A stretch of 64,000 nucleotides of DNA. It comes from Mastigias papua (taxonomy: Eukaryota; Cnidaria; Scyphozoa; Rhizostomeae; Mastigiidae). A program made the position numbers and the translations under genes. This document shows positions 24,369 to 36,705 of this stretch, piece by piece (the stretch's first letter is position 1; the number at the start of each line of letters is the position of its first letter). Below the pieces are notes generated by a model that saw nothing but the letters and a program-made list of their open reading frames with translations, was not told the DNA's origin and did no database searches. The stretch is from the NCBI GenBank assembly GCA_964019165.1, contig OZ025272.1, positions 11,270,531 through 11,334,530 on the forward strand, in the 5' to 3' direction.

Positions 24369-24720
24369 TTTAAAAATTAAACGAGACTTACCTGTAAGTT
24401 GATGTTTGATTGTAATTCTTCTCTACCATCAGCAGGAACGGAGGAATCACATGAGAAGCGAGCGCACGCGCTACTGGTCATTCTTTAAAGCGTGAGTGAT
24501 CACAGGAAGATAGTAAAATAGATAAATAATTATTAAATGACTGAAATGAAAATGAATGAAAATGAAACATTGCTCGTCATCAGCAGGACGGAGGAATACT
24601 GGGTGGGAATGATATTAAAATTGTTTATGGGAGGGCATGTGATTCCTCCGTTCCTGCTGATGGTAGAGAAGAATTACAATCAAACATCAACTTACAGGTA
24701 AGTCTCGTTTAATTTTTAAA
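24369..24720. repeat. 84-bp-arm inverted repeat carrying splice-like arms
   Basis: Left arm 24369-24452 and right arm 24637-24720 are inverse complements. They contain GAGACTTACCTGTAAGTTG, then ATTGTAATTCTTCTCTACCA, then TCAGCAGGAACGGAGGAATC. The spacer holds AGAAGCGAGCGCACGCGCTA. On the plus strand the right arm reads CTTACAG|GTAAGT, a back-to-back 3' and 5' splice consensus. Confidence 0.8.
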
Positions 24721-25094
24721 TTCTTCTCTACAATCAGCTACGTCACTACGGAATCCCATGAGACTTTAAAGCCCTGTGATCACGAACCCATTATAGGCGA
24801 AAGAAATATGTAACGCATAGTTACACAATAAAAACAGGAGCATTGGGGAGTTTGCAGAGCTAGTAATAGCCACTAGTGTGCACCAGTTATGAACATTACT
24901 GTGCAAATCGAAGTTTACACAAATGAGGGCGAAGGCATAATATCTAATTCAACATAGTTTGCTATATATAAAACATAAGTGTAATGACAGTTACGACTCC
25001 TTATTCTCTAGTTCACGGACTGATATAAGTATCCCAGGAGAGAAGTCAAATTAGAAAGGACAACTGCTAAACTTACACAGTGATGTATCTTTTT

Positions 25095-25127
25095 CTTTCC
25101 TTTTTTTTTTTTTTTTTTTTTTTTTTG
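25095..25127 (+). repeat. Poly(T) tract
   Basis: About 30 consecutive T residues after TTTCTTTCC. On the minus strand this would be a poly(A) tail, but no retroelement sequence was recognised beside it. Confidence 0.85.
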
Positions 25128-28100
25128 AAGATATCTCTAAGACTCGGATCTCACAAACACGTGTACCAGATTACTACACATCTACACAAACAACGTATAA
25201 TAAATCCAATCAATCAAATTAAACGGAATGTTATAATTTTTTAAGTAATTTTAACACTACTAATTCAAATCAACATGAGTAGCGCTTAAAACAGCGTCTC
25301 TGACTGAGTCTCTATATGCGATAACTAGTGAGAATTTAGAGGTAATTTCGTAATTTAAGGGGCGCTATGGTAATGTTACCTTGCGCATTTAGCATTCCAA
25401 TTGAGATTCAAACATCAAGTAACAGCAAGTAAATGCATCTAACGCATTGCAATACGACTGATTATCCAAATTTATTCTAAGAGATAATCGAAATAATTGA
25501 CATTTAAAGTCTGAGTTTAACAAAACATATTGTGTTCTGGGTATCCCAGCCGGACATTACGACTATGATAAATCAGAAAGCACAACATATAATTCTTTCT
25601 TTAACCCTTGTTGCCAGTTGGGTGATGGTATATAACGGTAAAGCAACTATTGTCATTGTACCTCAACTACAAGATGAACAAGTCCATTGCTAATCATGTG
25701 CAACATTACACAAAGCAAAATTGGGCCTTCCACTGCAGACGTTACAGTAACCTAACACGTATGTGGAGAAGTGCACCAGCATATATGCCAACTGGCGTTA
25801 TCAGTGTACTGACCCATTTCACAAAGATTCTTTCTCCCTGGTAGTAGAGTTTTGTGGAGAATGCTAAATAGCCTGTTATGAGGTTTTAGTTCTTTGATGT
25901 GAAGCAAGGTGCAATCATGTGTTAAGACTGGCACCTGACCGAGAAAGCTAACCAACAGCTTCGTAGGACAGGGATTTTAATTGAAGATCTGGTGAGATAT
26001 ACAGTAGTCGCCATATGTCTCGATTAGTTGTGTAGAACTGTATGAGAAATAGAAAGGAGGTTGCATTACTTAATAGTCCTAATAGGCTAAACTTAAATAA
26101 GAACCAAACCAGGATTCTGGCAATATTCTTAAATGCCAAATTAAGGACAATGACAAAAGAGATAGCCAATTTGGCTGCTCCCTCTATCAAACTGAGTCTT
26201 AAGACTCGAGAAAAGTAAAATTTATATATACAGTATATGGCTGAAATTTTTTCCCGGAAAGGGAACATGCGCTGGACATCATCCATTCTGCGGAAGATTT
26301 ATCGTTACAAGAAGGTTCACATGCAGCGTAGATGCTAATTTTCTATGGAAACCGGCCAATTGATGGAAATATCAGCCATATCTATGCCACTTATAAATTG
26401 ACAGATAATACATGCATATGGCTGGTAGTAGAAATAGTGTTTGTCATTGCTCATAGTTGTAGGAACATAGGCTTGGTAAGCGGTTAAGTGCTTAGTCTCA
26501 AATGACTTCTTTCCACATTCCCTCCTAATTGCCAGGTTCCTTCACACTCGAAAAACCAAAGAGCATCTGATTAAGTGTGATCAAAAAACAGCTTCCCATG
26601 CTCTCAAGGAAGCATTTCATGTAGCAATAGCTAATGAAGTAATCCAGTCTGCCTAAAATAGGCTGTAGGCGGCAAAGGGTCTAATCAGCAAAAGAAAATT
26701 AATACGACTTTGGCCTCTGATACTAACACTTATGATGCTCCACAAATATGTCTACAATGATTACTATTATTATTGACTACAATATATTGCTGTTGAAAAG
26801 TGGCATTTTCTCTAATTTTAAGTAACTTGTTTAATAATAATTGCGTAAAAGCAATAGCAGTAGCAGCGGCAAAATTGAATGGAATTGAGCATTCTTGAGC
26901 ATAGTAAAAGGAGAATTGCCACTTTAGTTGACCATAGTGACAACTTTGTAATAAATTCAAATGAACTCATTTTTAGTAAAAATAAATTTTTTATGGTATC
27001 TGTCGATAATGCAAAAGCTCAAAACCACCGAGAAAGAGGGATGGCCTCTATCCAATAGGCTATGTAAGTCATCTGAAAGGAGACTTCTGTTCCTCCAGTT
27101 ATTACGTAGTATTAGCATGGCGTCATGGCTATCTCTGTAGAGTGCTCAATCATTTCCTCAGAATGACACAATGAACCTAACAAATACAGTAGTCAAGTGA
27201 TTGCGTAGCAGATTGACAAGTAGAATGCCATAATACGAATATGTAAGGTCAATAACGCCATGACATCCTGTAGTAATGCATCTATACTGTCTTCAGTATG
27301 ATATTTGTATCTATTTATACACATATCGAATAATGGAAGCATAGAACTTGATCTTGGCCCTTGCGACATAAGATGGTATCTTCTCATCATTCGCTAGCTC
27401 TTATTGCAACATGGCAAATGTAAAGAACCTTGCCAGCAACAAAGCCACACTGACATGCACAAGATAGTTTATAATTTGGGCGAATATCATTGAATTTACT
27501 ATCGGGAATTCTGCACACTTTCTACATTATTCAGCATAGTTTCCTCTATGGTGCTTGGAGTTAGGATTTCGGAGTAGTGACTGTCGATGACTAGTCGTTA
27601 TAAATCACAGTGTGAGAGAATTGTTGCTACCCTACTAGAGAGTATGCAAACCAAACATTACCCACTGTGCACTATAGTAGACGGATGTTCTGCATGGAGA
27701 ACTGACAAGTTCCTGAGATGTCGCTAAGCCGGAAGTATGAAGCTACATTATTAAGTCTTATGAAGTCATTGAACCTAAAAGATGATTCGAATTTTGCCAC
27801 AAAAGCACACTGACGGGCAACATTGTACGGTGGGCTGTTTCTCGCCAAGACACGCAATCGACTATATAACTTGTTTCTCTCACAGTAAAACAGCTGCTAT
27901 CATGTACCCCCGTCCTGTTAAGCTGTCATCCGGTTTTTTAATGTGAAATGCGATCAGTGTGTCACAAAAAGAGGGTAGAGACATTACTTAATACTTGCAG
28001 TTAGCCTGTCTGTTTATGTTACAGTAATGCTGTATCAATCTAAGATACTTAGAGTTACGTAAACTAACAAACAGTATACAACACATGGGCCCTTTTCCCG

Positions 28101-28239
28101 AGTCATGTAATTTCTACCTACATACAAATGACTAAAATCGTTCTGCTTAGTATCATCCATCTCATCATGCATCACTTTTACATTTTCAGCCTCTCCGGGA
28201 GAGGTTTGCCATATATTCATTAGAACACGATTTCAGTCT

Positions 28240-29240
28240 GTGGGCTAAGACGATAACTGCATACCCTGCAAAGGTATCATGCCCGGTGGGCAAAAGGCCA
28301 TTCTGGCCTGTGGTGATCTCATCATGCCTGGTAGGCAAACTTTATAAGTTCTCTGGCAGAGCTGACATAAGCAATAAACCTAGCTAGATAAAATGTGTAG
28401 TCCTTTGAATGAAAATGTCACTTGCAGATTACTCGCAAATGTGCATGTCCGGTGGACGAGAGATCATTCTGACATGTGGTTACTTTCAATACGCCTGTTA
28501 CGCGCACATGTGTAGGTGATCTGGTAGATCTGGTATAAGCAATAAATCTACCTCGTAGGCAGTGCTCGTAGGCAAACTGCTAAGTTCCCTGGCAGAGCTT
28601 GTATAAACAACAAACCTAGATTGAAAATATGTCTAGTTCTTTGGAGGAAAAGGTCAATGGCAGACTACTTGCAAATGTGCATGGTCGGTGGACGAGAGGT
28701 CATTCTGCCCCGTGGCTACTTTCAGTGCCAGTTAGGCAAACTTTTAGGTTCGCTGGTAGAGCTGGTATACCAATAGATCTATCTAATAGGCAAACTGCTG
28801 AATTCCCTGGTAAAGCTCGTATAATGTATAAACTTAGCTTGATAAAATCTTTAGTTCGTTGGATGAAAATGTCAATGGTAGATTACCAACAGATGTGCAT
28901 CTCCGGTGGACGAGAGATCATTCTGCCATGTGGCTACGGTCACTGTGCCCGTTAGGTAAACTTTCAGGGTCTCTGGTAGAATTAATATAAGCAATAAATC
29001 TACCTCACTGGCAAAACTGCTAAGGTCCCTGGTAGAGCTGGTGTAAGTAATGAACCTAGCTTCATACACAACGGTTAGTTCGTGGGATGCAAATGCCAAT
29101 TGCAGATTACTAGCAAATGTGCATGTCCGCTGGACGTTTCTCACTATGCCCGTTAGGCAAACTTCTGTTCTCCGGTGGAGCAGTGTTTCAACAACTGGTT
29201 CAATTCTACGGATGAAAATAACATTCATTCGTTAGCAATA
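28240..29240 (+). repeat. About 225-bp tandem repeat, four-plus diverged copies
   Basis: The block GCAAATGTGCATGTCCGGTG (then GACGAGAGATCATTCTG) recurs at about 28435, 28671, 28890 and 29114, with spacings of roughly 236, 219 and 224 bp. Each unit also has GCAAACTGCTAAGTTCCCTG-like, AGAGCTGGTATAAGCAATAA-like and AGTTCGTTGGATGAAAATG-like segments in constant order. A partial unit precedes the first, at about 28240. Confidence 0.85.
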
Positions 29241-29580
29241 GTGGCAATAGGTCAATATTGCCTGTATCCAGAGTTTTTGTAAACCATTCGATCGATTAGG
29301 CTCAATGTCTGTGGAAACCTGTAAATAAAGCAACAGGCCCTCTAGCGTAAAGGGACAATCGATAGCAAACTATACAATTTGATCAATCAAGTGGTTTTAT
29401 ATAACTATAACAAAGAATATGGATCATTATCAATAAATAAATTACAGTACTTACGACTCTTGTCAGACGCAAATCACACGCTGCCGAACGCCAGTAGTGG
29501 TTGTTCGCAATGACCAGTAGCGCGTGCGCTCGCTTCTCATGGGATTCCGTAGTGACGTAGCTGATTGTAGAGAAGAATTC

Positions 29581-30340
29581 TTTTATGTGCTGTATGATGA
29601 TAGCGCTATCGGTGAGGGGGAACTCCTTCTTCTAATGCCAAATCACCCTAGAGATTTACACGTTGGCCTACCGTATTTTGCATTAAATAGGTGACGATGA
29701 ATGTGAGATGGAATTTCTCTTCAAAAAAAGGATAATTTTAGACTTTCTGCCGTCTTACAGCTCCCTGACACTTATAAATGCCTGAATGGCGTGGTTTTTG
29801 GTGCCATTGAAGGTCTGTGCATTTTTGGCACAAGATTTGCATATCCATGTAGGTGTGTTGATCTTATCCCTCATTTTGGTAGATCTATACTAATACCATA
29901 GCTTTGCATGGTTACAAATATTTGGATCATATCTTTGACAAGTAGACCGTAGCTTTGTCATATTTGGCTACCTCCTTACTTGCTTGTAGCAACCTTTGCT
30001 TTCACGGCACAATTTGCAGCTGTTTGCAATTTCAATCCACAACAAAGATGCTGCTTTAGACAACTGCTGGGGCTTCGTAGATGGAACAGTCAGGCCCATT
30101 TGGAGACCTGAACAGAATCAATGAGCTGTTTACAGATTTCAATGCCCCATGTCCATAACCATGAAATTCATAATGACTAACTAGAACATTCTTTCATTAC
30201 GCGTTGACTCAAAAATGGCAATCTTCGTGTATCTCTGGATACGTGTCGGTGCGCGAGAGAGCTGGTATTTGCTGGGTTTTGAAACGGGATCATATTTATT
30301 GAACCGAATCGTTCTGAACAATAGGATACAGAGAAACTAA
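29581..30340. other. No feature recognised
   Basis: About 760 bp of unique-looking sequence without a supported coding region or repeat. Confidence 0.3.
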
Positions 30341-31412
30341 GGTTCTGTTTATATGGAGAAAGTAGCCTCGGCTATCCGAGGTTATTTTCCGAGCTCAGAT
30401 ATCGGCATCCTATACAAACTAATGCAATTCTTATTTTGTGTTTATAAATCGCAAATGGTATCACCCAGGTGGGGTTATTTTTGACAGCCGATACCTCACC
30501 TGAGGGAGCCGATAAGTCGGCTTGGGGAGGCTATTTTTCCTCATAAACACAAACAAAAATAGTCTTACGTTACTTACTCTTGAGTACCGAATAAACGGGG
30601 CGGGTGGGAATAATTGGGGGGTTGGAATAAACGGGAGGGGGTTGGAAAATATAGCACATGGAAATTGCAGATAACAACTTAGGGAGACTGACTGTCAATA
30701 AACAGCAATAAACAAATACTGTCTATAAACAGCAAGGCACAGGAAATTATAGTTGAATTGTAAGCACTTATTAAAATAAATTTCTGGTTAGTCTCCACGT
30801 AAATGAAAATATTCCCTGCGAAAAACACAATTTCACTGAAAAATCTTCAAAATTAATAAACGGGGTGCTGGAATAAGTGCGGGGGCTTGGAAGATATTTC
30901 AAAAATTAGCAATCGGGCGGGGGACGATTATTCGGTGCTCAAGAGTATGCAAGATTGCACATACTGCGCAAGTGCATACCATCATCTTCCAGCGTCGCTC
31001 AAACAAAAATGGCAGAAGAACAAGTAAAATTAGACTCCAAAAAACATGGAGGAAACTTCCTTTCTGAAAGGCCTTTTCGGTCCAGCTCTGAAATGATGAA
31101 AGAACTCACTGACATTTTACTTGATTATTAACAAAAATATGTGTGCATAAAACAGAACAAACCTACTTATTTGGTTTAACACCGTATATGACACGGAATA
31201 ATAAATTAATAGAATCGAAAATTGTCTCTTCTCATTGTGAGCAGCCATTTGTATTTTGAAATCCCGCTCACTCAAATTGCCAACTTTGGTACCTTGTTTA
31301 AATAGCCTCAGCAAACCGAGACTATTTTTCTCTCATATAAACAGAAGCTGAAAATAGCCTCACCACGAAATAGCCTAGGCTGGCCGATGTTTTTTCTCCA
31401 TATAAACAGAGC
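30341..31412. mobile_element. TIR element with GGTTCTGTTTATATGGAGAA ends, interrupted by a second MITE
   Basis: The left end GGTTCTGTTTATATGGAGAA is mirrored by the right end TTCTCCATATAAACAGAGCC. Subterminal AGCCTCGGCTATCCGAGG and GAAATAGCCTAGGCTGG motifs occur near the two ends. Another MITE (30574-30948) is inserted in the middle. Without that insert the element would be about 700 bp. Confidence 0.75.
30574..30948. mobile_element. Nested MITE with TACTCTTGAGTACCGAATAA ends
   Basis: Left end TTACTCTTGAGTACCGAATA and right end TTATTCGGTGCTCAAGAGTA are near-perfect inverted repeats, followed inwards by G-rich AACGGGGCGGGTGGG. About 375 bp, lying wholly inside the element 30341-31412, so it arrived later. 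Confidence 0.8.
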
Positions 31413-32670
31413 CTAAATGTCACTTGAAAACAGGTCCGTAGACAGCGTGATGTATGTATGTATATATATATAATTCTTTACAATTGGCTTTTTGAAATTA
31501 AAAACAAAAAAAGAACGTAGCATATTAATGCTAATTAAGGTCAACTTCTACTACAATTTAAATACGAAAAAATAAAATAGATAAAACCTAATTACAATGA
31601 TACTTATTTACAAAAATCCTACCCCTAATATAAAAACTTTACACAACCTGCAGTAGCAAATATTTCCATCCCATGATTTTGAACGTCTCTTGAACTCGGA
31701 TAGAGTACTAGAATTTGTTATTTCTTTCGGTAGAGAGGACCATGATGTTGTTAGGGGGACACAGATAATCAGAGCGTAGCGAGTATCAATCAATTGGGTG
31801 GCCTGGTACCCCCCCAATGGTGTCAGAAATATGTTGAGCCTGGATGTTTCTTAATATTTTGTCAAATCCAGCTTTTGAATGTTTCTTAAGTGTCTCTTAA
31901 TTAGTTATTAATTTCCATAACAACAAAGCAACTATGAGACGAGAAATATAATTTTTCGTAAGAAAATACTTAAGTGATGGATACTGTTTGTATTTTGTTT
32001 CCAGTTTAATACAACGTTTTCTTGGATAAATAGGTTTTTCAAGTTTATTTTTGAAACTCAGCCTTCTTGTGTTTCTTAAACGTTTCTTAATTTTTGCTTC
32101 AGTTCAGCCTCATGTTTCTTATAAACTTGTTTAAAACAGCGTGTAATACAGAATGATTCAAAAATGCTTTCGTGCTCCATTTTTAAGTAGAGCACTGAAT
32201 CATTTGTTGGAATTCTATCCCCCTGGCCGACAATGTAATATCATTGTTCGTCAACTAGATGTCAAATGCCCACATCAGGGATGATTATGAGCTAGATTTG
32301 ATGCCTCTCTTTGGTTTGGAAAAGGTAATTCTCTTGGGGATTATAAGTAATGGATTTGGAAAAGTTGGACACAAGCTAAGAGGAAAAGTGGGAGTAAACC
32401 TAGATTCATCACAAATTTCCTTGTTAAATGAGTCCCAGTCATTACTTGAAAATGGACCTAGTTTTGCAATCATTAGGATGTGAAATGGGAGCCCATTTGT
32501 CACGAAAGTGGTCACTTCCAACAAATGAAATAATTTATTGAAATTTAGTTCTCAACTAGGGTTGTAAATTATATTTTGATAACCCCTTGCTCAAAATTAA
32601 TTGCAAATCATAATTGAATGTATAAGACATGATGTTTGAAGCACTTATGTATGTCTGTTTGTTTTCTCAG
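31413..32670. other. 5' region of the plus-strand nine-unit gene; decayed ACACGTTTTT-family copy
   Basis: 31830-32143 contains repeated GTTTCTTAA words and ends TTCTTATAAACTTG then TTTAAAACAGCGTGTA, matching the right ends of the ACACGTTTTT-family elements. A frame starting ATG at 32259 ends at a possible donor (AAG|gtaatt, 32324) but has no supporting similarity. No first exon or promoter for the downstream gene could be identified. Confidence 0.35.
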
Positions 32671-32690
32671 AGATTGAACATATTGCCAAA

Positions 32691-35600
32691 ATGTATATCA
32701 AGCTATCATATTGCCATGGTCCAAACTGGATGCTACGTGTACACCTTGTAAATGGCAACTCTCTTGATCCAAACCACAAACACTTTATGTATGTCCTTGA
32801 TTCTGAAAGCGCAGACTGCTTCCCCTACAGCGTTGGGCACGCTGGCGAGGGTGATGAGCTACGACACTGTATTATTGAGGTACGTGGTAGCAACAGTGTC
32901 TTTATCTATGCATGATTTATATTGGGAACAAAGGAAGGAATATATCCTTTCTTTTGTTTGCTATGATTTTATTTTATTTAAAACCTTTTTCCAGTTGTTA
33001 ATACATGCATATATAGTTACAATGGCGTGAGCAAAAGCAAGTAATTAAAGCCAGCTACAACTAAAATATTAATGCAATGGAATGAAAAAAGATAAAAAAC
33101 AACACTTTATCTACATAACCTACAAATACAGTTTTCCCTTTTCCAGGCCGCTATTTTCTTTTTGAATACTACCACATTTTCGCAAGTTTTTATCTCATCC
33201 GTAAGTGCATTCCAAAGGATACTACCTCTAAACGTAACTGAGTTTATTCCATATGTTTGTCTCCTTATCTGAGGTAGTATCACCAGATCTTTGGGTCTCA
33301 GGTTGTATTCAACTTGTTTTTTGTCAAAAAGTATGAGGGGTTTAAGTGATTCAGAATTTTAAATACCTCTAGCATTAATTTTTGAAGATTCTTAATATGC
33401 GCTGTTATGCCTGCCTTTTTCATTAAGCACTTACCAAATGATAAATTATTATTCTTAGGCAACACCCATGTGTTGTATTTATCTTATTGTTGGCAGCTTT
33501 GGAAGAAAGTATCCAAATGAAAAGACAAAATAAAATTTGCCAGCATTGCTGTTTTGCATAATATATCTGCCTGTTTGATATCAAGATAGTTCCTAATTCT
33601 AGAGAATGCACTCAATTTTTTGTTCACCTTACTGCAAAGTTCTAGGTTGTGCTTGTCAAAGTTCAGTTTGGAATCTATTGTTACTGCTAAGAGTTTATGT
33701 TACCGACATTGATTGATTACCTGATCATCAATTTTTAAGCACAGTTCCTATCACGGTTTGTCCCTTGGAACATAAGCTGGAACTTTTTGGGATTTGCTAC
33801 CATCCCATTTTCAGATAACCATTTTATCGTCGTATATAGGTCATCTTCCAATTTGATTATTACTTCTTCCAGGTTTTTGCCTCTTGCAAATATTATGTTA
33901 TCGTCTGCAAAATTGCATACTTCCGATTCCAAGTCAATAAGGAACAAATCATTGATGAAAATATTAAACAACATTGGTCTAAGAACTGATCCCTGGGGAA
34001 CTCTTATCTGGATATTTCCAGGGAAACTGTAGGAAGAGCCAACTTTAACCTTTTGACCACAGCCCGTCAGATAGGTGTACATAAATTTGAGGCTATCTCT
34101 GTCAACAGCATATGCCTCCAATTTAGCAATCATTATGTCGTGTTAGATACGATCATAAGCTTTAGAAAGATCCATTAATACTGTCCCCAACAATACCCAA
34201 GGTATCAAGACATTTACGCCAAGATTCAATCACTCTGAGAAGTGCATCATGCATATTATGACCTTTTCTAAAAGCAATTAAGAGATTAGACTATTTATTG
34301 TCAAGAAAATCATTTATTTGTGATTGTAGTAGTCTTTAAAAACTTTTTGATATTGCTGGTAGTACACTTATTAGCCTATTATAATTTGACTCGTCAATTT
34401 CATTCCTTTCTTATAACATGGGAAAACATCAGCCACTTTAAGCTCGGTAGGAAGAAGCAGTTATTTGTTGCTGCACTGATACAGTCTGTTAAATATGGGA
34501 CCACAATGTTCTTGCTGTCTTTTATAATTATGATACAGAAGAGTTTTCGTAGGTGCTGCCCCTGCATACTCACGATCATGATCTTGATCGTCTATCTCTG
34601 TAATACTATTCCCATGTGTCATGGATAGTGCTCCTAAGTCCTCTCACTGTCTTCTCGACAAGCGCCAATCCGAAGCTGTCCGTCTCATCAACAACCCAAA
34701 TACTGATTTATCCATTTTCATTGATGCTTTCACGGACATTGGTCTCTTGAAGTCAGGAATGTTATTCCTGATCCACTGAGACATATTCGAACCACTAACT
34801 GCTGCACCCACTGACAGCCTTTCCAAGTTTCACTACCTAATCCATGTACTCTCTGCTAAAAGTCATCATTCATTCCAAGAACTTGTAAGCCATGGACACA
34901 TCTTACCTTCCTCTTACTTCCCACGGTCCTATAATGTGTCGTTTTTCAAATCTGAAATCAACAAACTTGATCTTATCTTCTCTGCTCAGCCTATCTCTTT
35001 CATCCTTTGTTAGTTGCTTTGCTATAGGTGTCAGGACCTTTCACCAACATCACTCAGTACAAAGCAAAGCAGATTCTCTCTTTTTCCTAGAATGGCAACT
35101 TGCCTCTTCTGAGCTCCTTCCTGTGTTATTAGGTATTTTGCTCATTTTGCATTTGCCACGAATCATTTCTCAAAAAACTGATTTACATAGGGTACTGATG
35201 CCAACTTTGACGGTTGGAAACACGACCTTACTTTCTACGCCTACAAATCTGAGCTGCTAGGCGCACTACCGTATGCTGTTGCACATATGGAGTATAAAGA
35301 TGGCGTGAAATATCAGGTAAAAGAGAAAGCTACATTTGCAGGCGAGCACGGCTGGATTCATGATTTTGTGTTCTACGCATATTCTGGAAAATCTGATGGG
35401 ACAGTTTTGATATCAGTCGGTACCAAGGATAACGCAAAAGAATGGTTCTCACCGAAGCTTGCTCTTGGTATCACAGCAGAAGATGATGTTTTTGAGCACG
35501 TTACAATCTTTAAGTCATTTGCTAGGGAACATTCAAGAACAACACCCATCTCTGTAGGATATTATGGTAAGTTTTTTGTTGTTTACTTTACCTTCATACT

Positions 35601-36705
35601 CATATACGCATTTAAGATATTTTCAAAATAGATTGCATCTCTTTCCCTTTAGAGCAATTTCCTTCCCATTAGATACGTTCACCCCTGACCCAGGGACGTT
35701 GCTAAGTAGTTTGTGGGTGTGACATCCCCCAAGAATCACCGATCATTGAATGCTGGACTTTTTTCTGTCGACATATTCTCCAGAATTGTCCATAAATACC
35801 ATTACCAAATGCTCAAAATGTGGTGATGTGACTGGGATTAGAGTGGACTAACTTACGGAGATATGGTTCTTTGGATCAAGCTCAAGACTAGCATTGGCCC
35901 TTCCTATACATGTCTTTTTCTTGTTTTCTGCTGTAGTTATCCTCCATCACTATTCCTCTTTTTTTCGTTCTATTGTACAGCCTGTATAGCTTTTACTAGT
36001 CAATCATTTCCTTGAAATCAGATGACTGGTATCTTTTCAGGAGATAGCAGCCAACGACGGTATATGATTTCCAAAGGCACTCATGCAGGACCAACATGGG
36101 ACATTTGGCACCAAGACTTTACATTTTACGCTTTCTCGTCTAAAAAAGAAGGTACGATTCCATTCACTGTAAGCCATATAAGAAACTATTGGAATGGGAC
36201 AGACTCCTTAGTGTGTATGAAAGAATCAAGGACGAATACTAGCCTTGAGGAATCAGGTTTCAGCTTCTATGTATACCCATTCGACAGATCGCTTCTGCTT
36301 GATGTGGCAGTTGGATTTGAATCCGAATATTGGTGCTACACGTTGAGACCAGGCGTGTTCAGGTTCATTGACCCTCGTTTTGAGCATGAATTTACATTTA
36401 GTGGATTCAAATCCCCATATCCAGGCACGCTGCCTATTTCAATTGGTAAGGCAGGTGCTGAACATAACCACACTTTGCGAAATCGAGTGGAATTTGGCAA
36501 TAATGCCGGTAACAGAGGATGGGAGCATGAATTTATCGTGTATGTTTTCCCAAAAGAGGAGCCTGGCACTATACCTATAGCCGTTGGGCATGCGGATTTC
36601 GTATTAGGTGGTTGGAAATATAGAGTATGTGAGAATTGCAAAGACGCTGGTACAAATGGCTGGACTCACGATTTTGTGTTTTATGCTTACCCGCATTCAC
36701 GTTAG
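32691..36705 (+). CDS. Nine-unit repeat protein of unknown family, paralogue A (409 residues)
   Basis: Three coding exons join in frame: 32691-32879, 35191-35566 and 36041-36705 (TAG). The product is nine units of 44-47 residues at 1-45, 46-90, 91-136, 137-182, 183-229, 230-276, 277-320, 321-367 and 368-409. A unit begins with a (V/I)(S/A)VGHA-like strand, then W(K/R)YRV, then AGxNGWxHDFxFYAF, and ends PGTIP. Units 1/4/7, 2/5/8 and 3/6/9 resemble one another most, so the protein is three blocks of three. Units 4-6 are the most eroded: unit 6 has lost GWxHD. Units 7-9 are well kept. No signal peptide or membrane segment is visible, suggesting a cytosolic protein or non-classical export. The start ATG aligns with that of paralogue B; upstream reading phases differ, which supports 5' UTR before it. 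I do not recognise the family; a pseudo-threefold beta fold of lectin type is only a guess. Confidence 0.8.
33090..34620 (-). mobile_element. CR1-like non-LTR retrotransposon fragment (reverse transcriptase), in intron 1 of paralogue A
   Basis: Read on the minus strand, the order is NYNRLISVLPAISKSF, AFRKGHNMHDALLRVIES, TVLMDLSKAYDRI followed by a stop, VPQGSVLRPMLFNIFINDL, CNFADDN (the catalytic FADD box) and ENGMVANPKKFQLMF, then the C-terminal region of the element down to about 33090. Frameshifts and stops show it is dead. It shares wording with the copy at 56281-57650 (MVANP.KFQL, CNFADDN, LMDLSKAYD), so both belong to one family. Confidence 0.85.
34625..35115 (+). mobile_element. 3' end of another non-LTR retrotransposon (C-terminal coding fragment)
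   Basis: The plus strand encodes LLDKRQSEAVRLINNPN near 34650, then, after frame breaks, SKFHYLIHVLSAKSHHSF, HGHILPSSYFPRSYN and SFFKSEINKLDL. This is the order typical of the C-terminal tail after the reverse transcriptase of LINEs. It lies between the CR1-like fragment and exon 2 of paralogue A. Confidence 0.6.

Larger units (their letters stand above)
24719..29580. mobile_element. Large element (about 4.9 kb) between ATTCTTCTCTACAATCAGC inverted ends
   Basis: The end sequence TTCTTCTCTACAATCAGCTA then CGTCACTACGGAATCCC at 24721-24760 reappears inverted at 29533-29579. Next to it is the AGCGCACGCGCTACTGGTCA block also seen at 24457-24480. Inside are a poly(T) run (25098-25126), several kb without a recognisable coding domain, and a 225-bp tandem array (28240-29150). 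This is consistent with a foldback or composite non-autonomous transposon; no transposase was seen. Confidence 0.5.

Noticed and set aside
28240..29240. CRISPR-like array
   Set aside because: Units are about 225 bp, diverged and without constant short repeats and unique spacers, in a metazoan genome.
32259..32324. Possible first exon of paralogue A (MSNAHIRDDYELD, donor gtaatt)
   Set aside because: No matching sequence upstream of paralogue B, and the aligned internal Met of both genes is a better start.
36336..36641. 101-codon minus-strand frame opposite paralogue A
   Set aside because: Antisense shadow of the coding exon.
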